Assembly: GCA_036381015.1 (NCBI GenBank)
Contig: DASVDR010000026.1
Span: 1-64,000, forward strand
From: Gammaproteobacteria bacterium
Lineage (GTDB): Bacteria; Pseudomonadota; Gammaproteobacteria; Steroidobacterales; Rariloculaceae
Length of the DNA: 64,000 nucleotides
Direction of reading: 5' to 3'
Of the stretch, positions 44,519 to 54,763 are shown piece after piece. Within the stretch, counting starts at the first letter, position 1. Each line of letters begins with the position of its first letter. The notes under the pieces are model-generated. The model made no database searches, had not been told where the DNA came from, and was given only the letters and a program-made list of their open reading frames with translations. A program made the position numbers and the translations under genes.

Positions 44519-45640
44519 ATGCCAACGAAAATAGTCGATACCGTGCTCCCGACGACAATGGTCGGATCGTACCCGCGGCCGCATTGGTTCAAGCACCAGC
44601 TGCTCGGCCGGGACGTTCGAGTCGCCTTCAAGGAAGTCGCGCACGAGGAGGCTTACACGGACGCCGTGGCAGCGGTGATCAGGGACCAGGAGGAAGCCGG
44701 CCTCGACATCGTCACCGACGGCAACATGTGGTACGACGATTACGTCGGCGTCATCGGCTCGTTCTGCTGGTACCTCTACGAGCGAATTCCGGGCTTCGAG
44801 CCGGCCCGCAACCCGCACCCGAGCTACGTCGGCGCCGATCCCAGCCAGGGCAAGGCGATCATGGACGATTGGGGCGGCGTCATGGTCAGCGGCCCCGTCG
44901 ACCAGAAGCCCGACACGTTGCGCTGGGGCGATCTGTATCAGATCGCCCGCCAGCACGCGCACGCTCCGATCAAAGTCTCGATCGGCGCCGGCCCCGCGAA
45001 TCTCGCGTGGCACGTCTATTTCAGCGACAAGACCTACTACAAGAGCGCGAAGGACCTTACCTTCGCTCTCGTTCCCATCTTCAACAAGGAGATGAAGGAG
45101 CTCGTGAAGCTCGGGGCGAAGTACTTGCAGATCGAAGACCTGGGCGCGTGGATGCCGCTGTTCACGAACAATCCAGACGACTACAAGTGGGTCCGCGAGA
45201 GCATCGAGATGATGTGCGACGGCGTCGACGCGAAGATCGGCTGGCACTTCTGCTTCGGCAACGCATGGGGCAACGACATTCTGAGCGGCACCTTCCCCGA
45301 GGGCTATCAGACCGTGTTGCCGCACTACTGGAATACGGCGGGTATCGACGAGTTCGTGCTGGATTACGCGAACCGGCACATGGCCGGAGTCGAATTCCTC
45401 AAGAATTGCCCGAAAGACAAGGGTGTGCAGATCGGCGTGCTCGACATCCGCACGAGCATGATCGAGCCGCCGCAGATGATCGCCGATCGGGTGCGCGAGG
45501 TGCTGAAGTATGTGTCGCCCGAGCAGCTCACGTTGAGCACCGATTGCGGCATGAAGCCGCTGGCGCGCATGGTGGCGAAGATGAAGCTGAAGAACCTGGC
45601 CGAAGCGGCCGCGATCGTGCGCAAGGAGATCGGCGCGTAG
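44519..45640 (+). CDS. Short cobalamin-independent methionine synthase-like protein (MetE C-terminal domain family)
   Basis: A 373-residue protein equal to the catalytic barrel of MetE without its N-terminal half. The start TTMVGSYPRPHWFK is a family marker. Zinc ligands align as His243 and Cys245 (GWHFCFGN) and Cys343 (TDCGMKPL). The position of the fourth ligand, Glu in MetE, appears to be Asp282 in EFVLDYANRH, by eye. It would move a methyl group from methyl-folate or another donor to a thiol such as homocysteine. Related short forms (MesD, core-MetE) need different donors or partners; no DUF1852 partner is seen here. A gaggag ribosome site precedes the ATG, and a strong terminator follows at 45676. 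Confidence 0.85.
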   Translation: MPTKIVDTVLPTTMVGSYPRPHWFKHQLLGRDVRVAFKEVAHEEAYTDAVAAVIRDQEEAGLDIVTDGNMWYDDYVGVIGSFCWYLYERIPGFEPARNPHPSYVGADPSQGKAIMDDWGGVMVSGPVDQKPDTLRWGDLYQIARQHAHAPIKVSIGAGPANLAWHVYFSDKTYYKSAKDLTFALVPIFNKEMKELVKLGAKYLQIEDLGAWMPLFTNNPDDYKWVRESIEMMCDGVDAKIGWHFCFGNAWGNDILSGTFPEGYQTVLPHYWNTAGIDEFVLDYANRHMAGVEFLKNCPKDKGVQIGVLDIRTSMIEPPQMIADRVREVLKYVSPEQLTLSTDCGMKPLARMVAKMKLKNLAEAAAIVRKEIGA

Positions 45641-45675
45641 CCCGATACGGACGCGCGCTTGAACGCGCAGACGCG

Positions 45676-45706
45676 AAAAGGCCGGCACTCGCCGGCCTTT
45701 TCTTTT
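45676..45706. terminator. Bidirectional intrinsic terminator
   Basis: A perfect 11-bp stem, aaaaggccggc (45676-45686) with gccggcctttt (45691-45701), a four-base loop and ttttcttt to the right. The A-run on the left serves as a T-run on the other strand. It can end both the MetE-like transcript and the convergent PAP2/fhs transcript. Confidence 0.9.
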
Positions 45707-45805
45707 GCGCGATTGCGCTGCCGGACACGGCCTGTCGGTCGCGGCGTTCTGGGCTTCCCGCGCCGCTCACGGTTTCGGCCGCCGTTGTCCGCCGGGGCCG
45801 CTTCG

Positions 45806-46435
45806 TCAGAACGACCCGGTGATACGCACTCCCCAGGCGCCGTCTCCGGCCGCCGGAATCACTGCGATGCGCTTCCGTTCCAGCTTGTCGACCAGCAGGA
45901 ACGACGCGCCGATGCCGAGCGCGGCGCCCGCGAGCACGTCGGCTTCGTCGTGCTCGTCGGCATCGATGCGGCTCCAGCCCGTGAATGCGGCGAGCGCATA
46001 GGCGGGCCACGCCGTGCGGATGCCGTATCGGCGATGGAGGAACGCGGCACCCTGGAACGCCACCGACGTGTGGCCGGACGGAAACGCGTCGTCGTCGGAG
46101 CCGTCGGGCCGCTCGTCCTCGACGGTCTCCTTCAGCAGCCATGTCGCGGCGACGTTCGCCGCAAACGCGCGGTAGAGCTGTCGGCGCCCGTCGCGATCGT
46201 CCCGTCGAATCGTGACGGCCAGCGCGGCGGCGGGGATCGCGACGCGCAGCACGTCACCCGCCTCCTCCGCGGTGTCGCCGGCGCCGGCGGCCGAGCACCA
46301 CGAGGCGAGCACGAGCGCCGCGCAGGCGGCGCACCGCCGCTTTCCGCGCCGAGCCGAGCAGCGGCCGCCCGGCGGGACGCGGCTGCGGCTCGAACCGCCC
46401 GCCTGCCCCGCGGCGCCGCGCACGCCTCCGGTCAT
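45806..46435 (-). CDS. PAP2-family phosphatase
   Basis: A 209-residue phosphatidic-acid-phosphatase-type protein. All three motifs are present: Lys102 to Arg109-Pro110 (KETVEDERPDG), PSGHTS at 119-124, and SR at 155-156 with His162 and Asp166 (SRIDADEHDEAD). The N-terminus contains a hydrophobic segment (CAALVLASWCSAAGAG) that may be a signal. The body has few strong membrane spans, so a periplasmic acid phosphatase is as likely as a lipid phosphatase. It starts one base after the fhs stop, so it ends the one-carbon run and is followed by the shared terminator. Confidence 0.85.
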   Translation of the reverse strand: MTGGVRGAAGQAGGSSRSRVPPGGRCSARRGKRRCAACAALVLASWCSAAGAGDTAEEAGDVLRVAIPAAALAVTIRRDDRDGRRQLYRAFAANVAATWLLKETVEDERPDGSDDDAFPSGHTSVAFQGAAFLHRRYGIRTAWPAYALAAFTGWSRIDADEHDEADVLAGAALGIGASFLLVDKLERKRIAVIPAAGDGAWGVRITGSF

Positions 46436-46436
46436 G

Positions 46437-48113
46437 TCACGACAGCCCGACGATCTCGCCGTTCTCGTCGACGTCGATATGGTCGGCCGCGGGCTTCTTC
46501 GGCAGTCCGGGCATCGTCATCATGTCACCGCCGAGCACGACGAGGAACTCGGCGCCTGCCGAAAGGTACACGTCCCTGACCTTGAAGACGTGGCCGCTCG
46601 CCGCGCCCCGGTACTTCGGATCGGTCGAGAACGAATACTGCGTCTTCGCGATGCAGATCGGGAAGTGGCCGTAGCCGTCCTCCTGATACTTCTCGATCTT
46701 CTTGCGGACCGCGGTGTCGGCGATGACCTCGGCTGCGCCGTAGATCTTTTCCGCGACCTTGCCGATCTTGCGCCACAGCGTGTCCTTGTCCTCGTACACG
46801 AAGCGCAGCTCCGGCGCCGGCCCCTCGAGCGTCTCCACGACGACCTCCGCGAGATCCGTCGCCCCCGCACCGCCCTTCGAGAAGTGCTCGGCAACGACCG
46901 CCTTCACGCCCTGCTCCGCCATGTGGTCGATGACGAAACGAAGCTCCTTGTCCGTGTCGCTGCCAAAGCGGTTGATCGCGACGACGACGGGCATGCCGTA
47001 GTGATTGCGGATGTTCGAGACATGGCGGTCGAGGTTGACCATTCCGCGCTCGAGCGACTCGAGGTTCTCCGTGTTCAGGTCCACCAGCTCCGTGCCGCCC
47101 TGGTACTTCAGGGCGCGGACGGTGGCGACCAGCACCAGCGCGCGTGGCCTCAAGCCGGTCTTGCGGCACTTGATGTCGATGAACTTCTCGGCGCCGAGAT
47201 CGGCGCCGAAGCCGGCCTCCGTGACGACGTAATCGGCGAGCTTCAACGCCGTGCGGGTCGCCAGCGCGGAGTTGCAGCCGTGCGCGATGTTCGCGAAGGG
47301 TCCGCCGTGGACGAGCGTCGGCGTGTTCTCGAGCGTCTGCACGAGATTCGGCTTGATCGCCTCCTTCATCAGCACCGTCATGGCGCCCTGAGCTTTGAGG
47401 TCGCCGGCCGTGATGGCCTTGCCGTCGCGCGTGTAGCCGACGATGATCCGGCTGAAGCGCTCGCGCATGTCCTGCAACGAGGTCGAAAGGCACAGGATGG
47501 CCATGATCTCCGACGCCGCGACGATGTCGTAGCCCGTCTCCCGGGGCACGCCGTGCGCGGTGCCGCCGAGGCCGATGACGATGTTGCGCAGAGAGCGGTC
47601 GTTGACATCCACGACTCGGCGCCAGGTCACACGGCGGAGATCGAAGCCGAGCGGGTTGCCGAAATGGATGTGGTTGTCGACGAGCGCAGCGAGCAAATTG
47701 TGCGCGAGGCTCACGGCGTGGAAGTCGCCGGTGAAGTGGAGATTGATGTCCTCCATCGGGGCCACTTGCGCATAGCCTCCGCCTGCGCCGCCGCCCTTGC
47801 TGCCGAAGCACGGCCCGAGGGAGGGCTCGCGCACGCACACCATCGCCTTCTTGCCGATCCGGTTCAACGCGTCGCCGAGGCCTACCGTCGTCGTCGTCTT
47901 GCCTTCTCCGGCCGGCGTCGGCGTGATCGCGGTTACGAGGATCAACTTGCCGTCCGGACGATCCTTCAGCCTGTCGATGAGGCCGGCTGAAAGCTTCGCC
48001 TTGTAGTGCCCGTACGGCTCGAGGTCAGTGGGGTCGATGCCCAGCCGGCGCTCCGCGAGATCGGTGATCCGCTCGAGCTTCGCGCTACGGGCTATCGTGA
48101 TGTCGTCGTTCAT
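46437..48113 (-). CDS. fhs: Formate-tetrahydrofolate ligase
   Basis: A 558-residue enzyme joining formate and THF to 10-formyl-THF with ATP; it is reversible, releasing formate and ATP. The P-loop is [20 protein letters not shown] and the folate-site region [31 protein letters not shown]-type sequence and the end [20 protein letters not shown] are typical. In Sphingobium SYK-6 the same enzyme (LigH) handles one-carbon units from LigM. Cytoplasmic. It is 131 bases downstream of ahcY, with paired REP-like palindromes in the gap, so it may be partly independent. Confidence 0.97.
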   Translation of the reverse strand: MNDDITIARSAKLERITDLAERRLGIDPTDLEPYGHYKAKLSAGLIDRLKDRPDGKLILVTAITPTPAGEGKTTTTVGLGDALNRIGKKAMVCVREPSLGPCFGSKGGGAGGGYAQVAPMEDINLHFTGDFHAVSLAHNLLAALVDNHIHFGNPLGFDLRRVTWRRVVDVNDRSLRNIVIGLGGTAHGVPRETGYDIVAASEIMAILCLSTSLQDMRERFSRIIVGYTRDGKAITAGDLKAQGAMTVLMKEAIKPNLVQTLENTPTLVHGGPFANIAHGCNSALATRTALKLADYVVTEAGFGADLGAEKFIDIKCRKTGLRPRALVLVATVRALKYQGGTELVDLNTENLESLERGMVNLDRHVSNIRNHYGMPVVVAINRFGSDTDKELRFVIDHMAEQGVKAVVAEHFSKGGAGATDLAEVVVETLEGPAPELRFVYEDKDTLWRKIGKVAEKIYGAAEVIADTAVRKKIEKYQEDGYGHFPICIAKTQYSFSTDPKYRGAASGHVFKVRDVYLSAGAEFLVVLGGDMMTMPGLPKKPAADHIDVDENGEIVGLS

Positions 48114-48140
48114 AGCTCGCCTGCAATCGGAAAAGGGCGG

Positions 48141-48235
48141 GCGGAAAAAAAGGTGTCAGACACCTTTTTTCCGCCTACGGATACATTTACTCTGCGAAAA
48201 CAGCGGGAAAAAAGGTGTCTGTCACCTCTTTTCCC
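48141..48235. repeat. Second locus of paired ggtgtcagacacc palindromes
   Basis: Two palindromic units, at 48141-48174 and 48204-48235, with the core aaggtgtcagacacctt. The second is slightly degenerate (ggtgtctgtcacc). The flanks (gcgg/ccgc and cggg/cccg) extend each stem. The unit is the same as at 21981-22030, 26 kb away, showing a dispersed repeat family. It fills most of the gap between ahcY and fhs, and the hairpins could affect transcript stability there. Confidence 0.75.
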
Positions 48236-48244
48236 GCGCGCACG

Positions 48245-50624
<2,380 letters not shown>

Positions 50625-50763
50625 GCTTTCGTCTCGTCGTTTGAGTCAAGTCGCTCGAGCAATCCGCTGCCGGCAGTCGCCGGCCGCGCGCTCGAGTCGA
50701 GCCCGAGCGCACCGGACACCATCGTCGCCGGCGCTAGCGCCCGCGCCTGGACGCGCGCGCCGC

Positions 50764-51912
50764 TCAGGCGAATTCCTTCAAGGCCTCGACCTTGTCGGTC
50801 TTCTCCCAGCTGAAATCCGGCCGACCGAAGTGGCCGTATGCGGCGGTCTTCCGGTAGATCGGCCTCAGCAGATCGAGCATCTTGATGATGCCATAGGGCC
50901 GAAGATCGAAGTTCTCCCGCACGGCCGCGACGATCTTCTCTTCCGGCACTTTGTTCGTGCCGAACGTCTCGACCGTGACCGACGTCGGCCGCGCGACGCC
51001 GATGGCGTACGACACCTGCACCTCGCAGCGCTCGGCGAGGCCGGCCGCGACGATGTTCTTCGCGACGTAGCGGCACGCGTACGCGGCCGAGCGGTCGACC
51101 TTCGACGGATCCTTGCCGGAGAACGCGCCGCCGCCGTGCCGCGCCATGCCGCCGTAGGTATCGACGATGATCTTCCGCCCCGTAAGCCCGCAGTCCCCCA
51201 TCGGCCCGCCGATCACGAACCGGCCGGTCGGGTTGATGTGGTACACCGTGTCCTTCGTGATCCATTTCGTCGGCAGGACGGGCTTGATGATCTCCTCCAT
51301 GACCGCTTCGTGCAGGTCCTTCTGGGAGATGTCCGGGCTATGCTGCGTGGAGAGCACCACCGCCTCGATGCCGACAGGCTTGTTGTCCTCGTAGCGGAAC
51401 GTGAGCTGGCTCTTCGCGTCGGGTCGCGCCCAGTTGGCGCCTCCGGACTTGCGCAGCTCCGCATGCCGCTCGAGCAGCTTGTGTGCGTAGATGATCGGCG
51501 CCGGCATGAACGTATCGGTCTCGTTCGTGGCATAACCGAACATCAGGCCCTGGTCCCCGGCGCCCTGCTCCTCCGGATCGGACCGGTCGACGCCCTGTGC
51601 GATGTCCCGCGACTGCTTGCCGAGCGCGTTCAGCACGGCGCACGTGTTGCCGTCGAACCCCTTGTCGGAGTGATCGTAGCCGATATCGAGCACGACCTTG
51701 CGGATGATCTCCTCGGCTTCGATGACGGCATTCGTCGTGATCTCGCCGGCCACCATGACCAGCCCCGTCTTCGTCAGCGTCTCGCAAGCAACCCGGCTCT
51801 TCGCGTCCTGAGAGATGATGGCGTCGAGGATCGCGTCCGAAATCTGATCGGCCATCTTATCCGGGTGTCCCTCCGAGACGGATTCGGACGTGAACAGGTA
51901 TGACTTGCTCAT
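50764..51912 (-). CDS. metK: S-adenosylmethionine synthetase
   Basis: A 382-residue enzyme making SAM from methionine and ATP. It begins [19 protein letters not shown] at 51912 (a GTG nine bases upstream is less likely). [29 protein letters not shown] and [19 protein letters not shown] are all family motifs. It lies 64 bases after the MetF-like gene. The 139-base gap to the kinase gene holds no SAM or SAH riboswitch that I can recognise. Confidence 0.98.
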   Translation of the reverse strand: MSKSYLFTSESVSEGHPDKMADQISDAILDAIISQDAKSRVACETLTKTGLVMVAGEITTNAVIEAEEIIRKVVLDIGYDHSDKGFDGNTCAVLNALGKQSRDIAQGVDRSDPEEQGAGDQGLMFGYATNETDTFMPAPIIYAHKLLERHAELRKSGGANWARPDAKSQLTFRYEDNKPVGIEAVVLSTQHSPDISQKDLHEAVMEEIIKPVLPTKWITKDTVYHINPTGRFVIGGPMGDCGLTGRKIIVDTYGGMARHGGGAFSGKDPSKVDRSAAYACRYVAKNIVAAGLAERCEVQVSYAIGVARPTSVTVETFGTNKVPEEKIVAAVRENFDLRPYGIIKMLDLLRPIYRKTAAYGHFGRPDFSWEKTDKVEALKEFA

Positions 51913-51976
51913 CTTTTGCACCTACTGTGTTTTCTAATGTTTCCGCACGACTGTCGTCAGGTTCGATCCGTCCGGC

Positions 51977-52894
51977 TCATGCGACCTCGAAGCCGGTGCC
52001 CCGGCCGTTCAGCTCGAAACGCCCGGCGATGACGTCGTTCGCCCATTTCGCCGTCTTCAACACGCCCCCGAAGCAGAAGAAATGCGCCTTCTCGAGACGA
52101 CATGGAGACGTCGTCGCCCGGTGGCGGGCGAAGTGAGTGATCAGCTCGTCGGGCGCATGCGTGCGCAGCAGATTGGCCGTAGCCCCGGTGCGCGTGACCA
52201 TCATCCGGGCGGACGAGCCGATTCCGCACCGCATCGCGAAGCGTACGAGCTGACGGAGCGACGCCGGCCCCGCCATCCCGACGTGAATCGGCAGCTCGAT
52301 CCCGGCTTCTGACGTGGCCGCTTCCCAGTCGGTGACTGCCTCGGGATCGAAGCCGAACTGCGTGACGACACGGGCGTCGAAGCGGGCTCGCTTTGCGAGC
52401 TCGGCCTTCTGCAGGAGAATTTCGGTGGTCGCCGGACCGATGGCCTTGCTGCCTTCCGGGTGTCCCGCGACCCCCACCGCGCGGAACTCGTACTCGTCGA
52501 AGAGCCCGGTTTCGAGCACCTCCAGGCTGCTGCCGAACGCAGCGTTCGGGATCGCCTCGTCCCCCGCGATCACGAGCGCCTCGCGGACACCCCCGCGCGC
52601 CATCTCCTCGAGCGCCCGGGCGAGCTGATCGCGGCTTTCGAGCTTGCGCGAGACGACGTGCGGCACGGCAGTCAGGCCGTGCTGCTGGAGCTTGACGCAG
52701 ATGCGGGCAATGTCGCCGATCGCATACCCGGGCAGATGCGCCATGTAGACCGCAGTGCCGGGCTGAAGCGTCTTCGCGAGCTCCGCGAGGTTTTCCTCGT
52801 CGTGCGGCGTCGCTTCGATCGAGTAATTCGTGACGAACGCCACGATCTGCTGCTTCAAGTCGTCGCTCGACAACATACCCGCTTCCACTCCCAT
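51977..52894 (-). CDS. Divergent methylenetetrahydrofolate reductase (MetF-like)
   Basis: A 305-residue TIM-barrel flavoprotein-like protein. The catalytic Glu equivalent lies in NYSIEATPHDEENL (Glu27), and the folate-contact Asp in REALVIAGDEA. VVTQFGFDPEAV and IPIHVG-type strands (LPIHVGMAG) follow, as in MetF. The C-terminus (CRLEKAHFFCFGG and beyond) differs from E. coli MetF. It would interconvert methylene-THF and methyl-THF. In LigM-type pathways this enzyme runs in the oxidative direction, and such divergent MetF proteins accompany ligM in sphingomonads. It sits 16 bases downstream of the HTH-methyltransferase fusion gene and upstream of metK. The ATG at 52894 has ggag five bases before a GTG codon. 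Confidence 0.85.
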   Translation of the reverse strand: MGVEAGMLSSDDLKQQIVAFVTNYSIEATPHDEENLAELAKTLQPGTAVYMAHLPGYAIGDIARICVKLQQHGLTAVPHVVSRKLESRDQLARALEEMARGGVREALVIAGDEAIPNAAFGSSLEVLETGLFDEYEFRAVGVAGHPEGSKAIGPATTEILLQKAELAKRARFDARVVTQFGFDPEAVTDWEAATSEAGIELPIHVGMAGPASLRQLVRFAMRCGIGSSARMMVTRTGATANLLRTHAPDELITHFARHRATTSPCRLEKAHFFCFGGVLKTAKWANDVIAGRFELNGRGTGFEVA

Positions 52895-52910
52895 CACCGC
52901 TCCGCGGCGC

Positions 52911-54353
52911 TTATTGCTTTCTCGAAACGACGAAGCTCTCGTCGTTGAACCACAGTCCCTTGTGCTTCTTCAAAACTTCCGCCGTATGCTTCAAGTAGTC
53001 GCCGGAGGACACGACCGGCTCGAGGCGCTCGTCTTCGATCTGGTTCACGTAGATGGACGCATTCCAGGCCGCGAATAGCGTAGACGTTCCGATGCTTTGC
53101 TGCACCTCGCTCGGCAGGGTGTGCATTTCGTAGCGGAATACCGCCTTCGCGTCCGAGCCGGCGACGAAATTATAGTTGCGAGCGTCTCGGCCGAGCTCTT
53201 CCCTCAGCACCTTGATCAGCTCGTGGCGGTCGACCTGGAACGGATCCTCCTCGGGCCAGACCTTTCGCACGAGCTCGAGGGCCGGATCATCGCCGCAAGA
53301 CTGCACGGCAAGCAGCCGGCCGCTCGGCCCGAGGCTGCGCACGAGCGGCGCGAGAACCTTCTTGACCTTGAACTCGGCGCTCATCCGCGCCCGCCACGGC
53401 TGCGACGCAAGGGCGAGATCGTAGTCGCCGGCCACCTGCCCCGGCTTTGGAATAACGCCGTCGAGCAGGAAGGAGTGATCCTTGCGATAGATGACGAGCA
53501 CCGACGGCCGCACGTACATTGGATTGCCGGTCCGCTCGCTCGATTTGACCTGCCAACCCTCGACGAGCACCGGATCGAGGCTCCGGAGCTGCTCGCCGTA
53601 CTCGTAGGCCGAATCCCCTTCGAGTGCGACCTCACGCCAGTTCAAGGCCGCGGCGTTCTTCACGTCGCGCGGCCGCAGCCAAGGCGCCTCCGCGTAGTAG
53701 AGATTCGTGATGACAATGACCGTGGCCGGATGCTCGATGAAGCGGTCAGGGAGCTTCTCGAGCGACAGCCGCACGTCCTCGAGGCTGATTTCCTTGCCGA
53801 CGATGAAGAACGGCATGATCGGGAACCGCCGATGCATGGCGCGCATCAAGTGCGTGAGCACCGTGCCGTCGCCCATTCCGGCGTCGAACACCCGCACGGC
53901 GGGCGGCCGGGGCTTCAGGTGCGCAAGCTCCCGGGCCGCGCGCTCGGCCACCTTCCACTTCTCGTTGCAGGTGTTGACGAACGCGAGGTACTTCTGCCGA
54001 TTGTCGTAGAACCGAAACGGCCTGTCCGTGGCGACCAGCTCCTGGGGCGCCTCAGCGCGCCGGCCCGCCGTGCGCGTCGAGGTCTTCTTACGCGTGGAGG
54101 TCTTCGCGCTCATCATCGTGTCCTTCTCCGCGACCGTCACCGAGCCGACATCGCCGTTGGCAGCGTGCGGCCGGTTACCGTTGATGAAGCTTCTGATCTT
54201 GTTCGCGGTCTCCAGCGTCACGTCCTTGCCGCTGCGCAGCCGCGTGCACAGCTTGCCGTCGTTCACCGCCAGCTTGCCGAACGTGGACTCGGCCATGCCC
54301 GAACGGCGGCAGAAGGATTCGATCTCGAGAAGCAAAGAGTCCGCGCCTTGCAT
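52911..54353 (-). CDS. HTH plus SAM-binding methyltransferase-fold fusion protein heading the SAM-cycle run
   Basis: A 480-residue protein starting at 54353 (gggag site). Residues 5-58 form a small helix-turn-helix-like domain (LLEIESFCRRSGMAESTFGK and on to DVTLETANKIRSFI) of a kind I associate with short putative regulators in proteobacteria. Residues 80-105 are a Lys/Arg/Thr-rich linker. From about 110 a class I methyltransferase fold follows, with motif I VRVFDAGMGDGTVL at 154-167 and a later LLAVQSCGDDPALELV. No known substrate motif is recognised. It is the first gene of a leftward run with metF-like, metK, adenosine-kinase-like, ahcY and fhs. A DNA-binding regulator that senses SAM or SAH is an attractive but untested reading; an ordinary methyltransferase is the alternative. 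Confidence 0.75.
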   Translation of the reverse strand: MQGADSLLLEIESFCRRSGMAESTFGKLAVNDGKLCTRLRSGKDVTLETANKIRSFINGNRPHAANGDVGSVTVAEKDTMMSAKTSTRKKTSTRTAGRRAEAPQELVATDRPFRFYDNRQKYLAFVNTCNEKWKVAERAARELAHLKPRPPAVRVFDAGMGDGTVLTHLMRAMHRRFPIMPFFIVGKEISLEDVRLSLEKLPDRFIEHPATVIVITNLYYAEAPWLRPRDVKNAAALNWREVALEGDSAYEYGEQLRSLDPVLVEGWQVKSSERTGNPMYVRPSVLVIYRKDHSFLLDGVIPKPGQVAGDYDLALASQPWRARMSAEFKVKKVLAPLVRSLGPSGRLLAVQSCGDDPALELVRKVWPEEDPFQVDRHELIKVLREELGRDARNYNFVAGSDAKAVFRYEMHTLPSEVQQSIGTSTLFAAWNASIYVNQIEDERLEPVVSSGDYLKHTAEVLKKHKGLWFNDESFVVSRKQ

Positions 54354-54400
54354 TCGTGCCGCTCCCGACGGAGAAGACGTTCTTCGGGGGTTGGGCCGAG

Positions 54401-54429
54401 ACCATACGCCCGCGCAGGAGGAAAAGCAA
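54401..54429 (-). promoter_or_regulatory. Candidate promoter of the SAM-cycle run
   Basis: On the minus strand TTGCTT (54429-54424) and TATGGT (54406-54401) are separated by 17 bases. Transcription would begin near 54394, giving a leader of about 40 nt to the ATG at 54353. Confidence 0.45.
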
Positions 54430-54763
54430 GTTTTACTGCCCAACGTTACGGCGGCTCTCGAAAGTGGGCTATATCCCAATAGCGGCGGCGGCCTCCCGGC
54501 ATTGTCACGAGCCGTTAACGACCGCAAGGCTCAGCGGCCGAGGGAAGAGGCCTCACGACCGCGGGCTCGGCGGCCCGAGGGGAGCGGCCTCACCAAGGCG
54601 GAGGCCGCGGATCACGCTGCGGAGGGGGACGTCGACCGCCTCCATCCCGGACGATCGAAACGCCCCGAGAATGAGCGATCGAAGCGGCTGGAGAATGGCT
54701 GTGAGACGCGGGAGGCGCCGCGACCGTCGAAGCGATCGCGGGGCCCCCCGTCCTACCAAATGA
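54430..54763. other. Intergenic region with purine-rich imperfect repeats
   Basis: A 334-base stretch between the TonB receptor stop and the fusion-gene promoter. It holds degenerate direct repeats, for instance gatcgaaacg...gagaatg at 54653-54674 and gatcgaagcg...gagaatgg at 54677-54698, and repeated gaggcctcac/cggcctcacc elements near 54548-54596. No gene, terminator or known element is recognised. It may be a decayed repeat region. Confidence 0.35.

Noticed and set aside
50625-50763. SAM or SAH riboswitch between metK and the kinase gene
   Set aside because: The gap has local palindromes but not the conserved cores of the known SAM or SAH riboswitch classes, and it lies inside the run rather than at its head.
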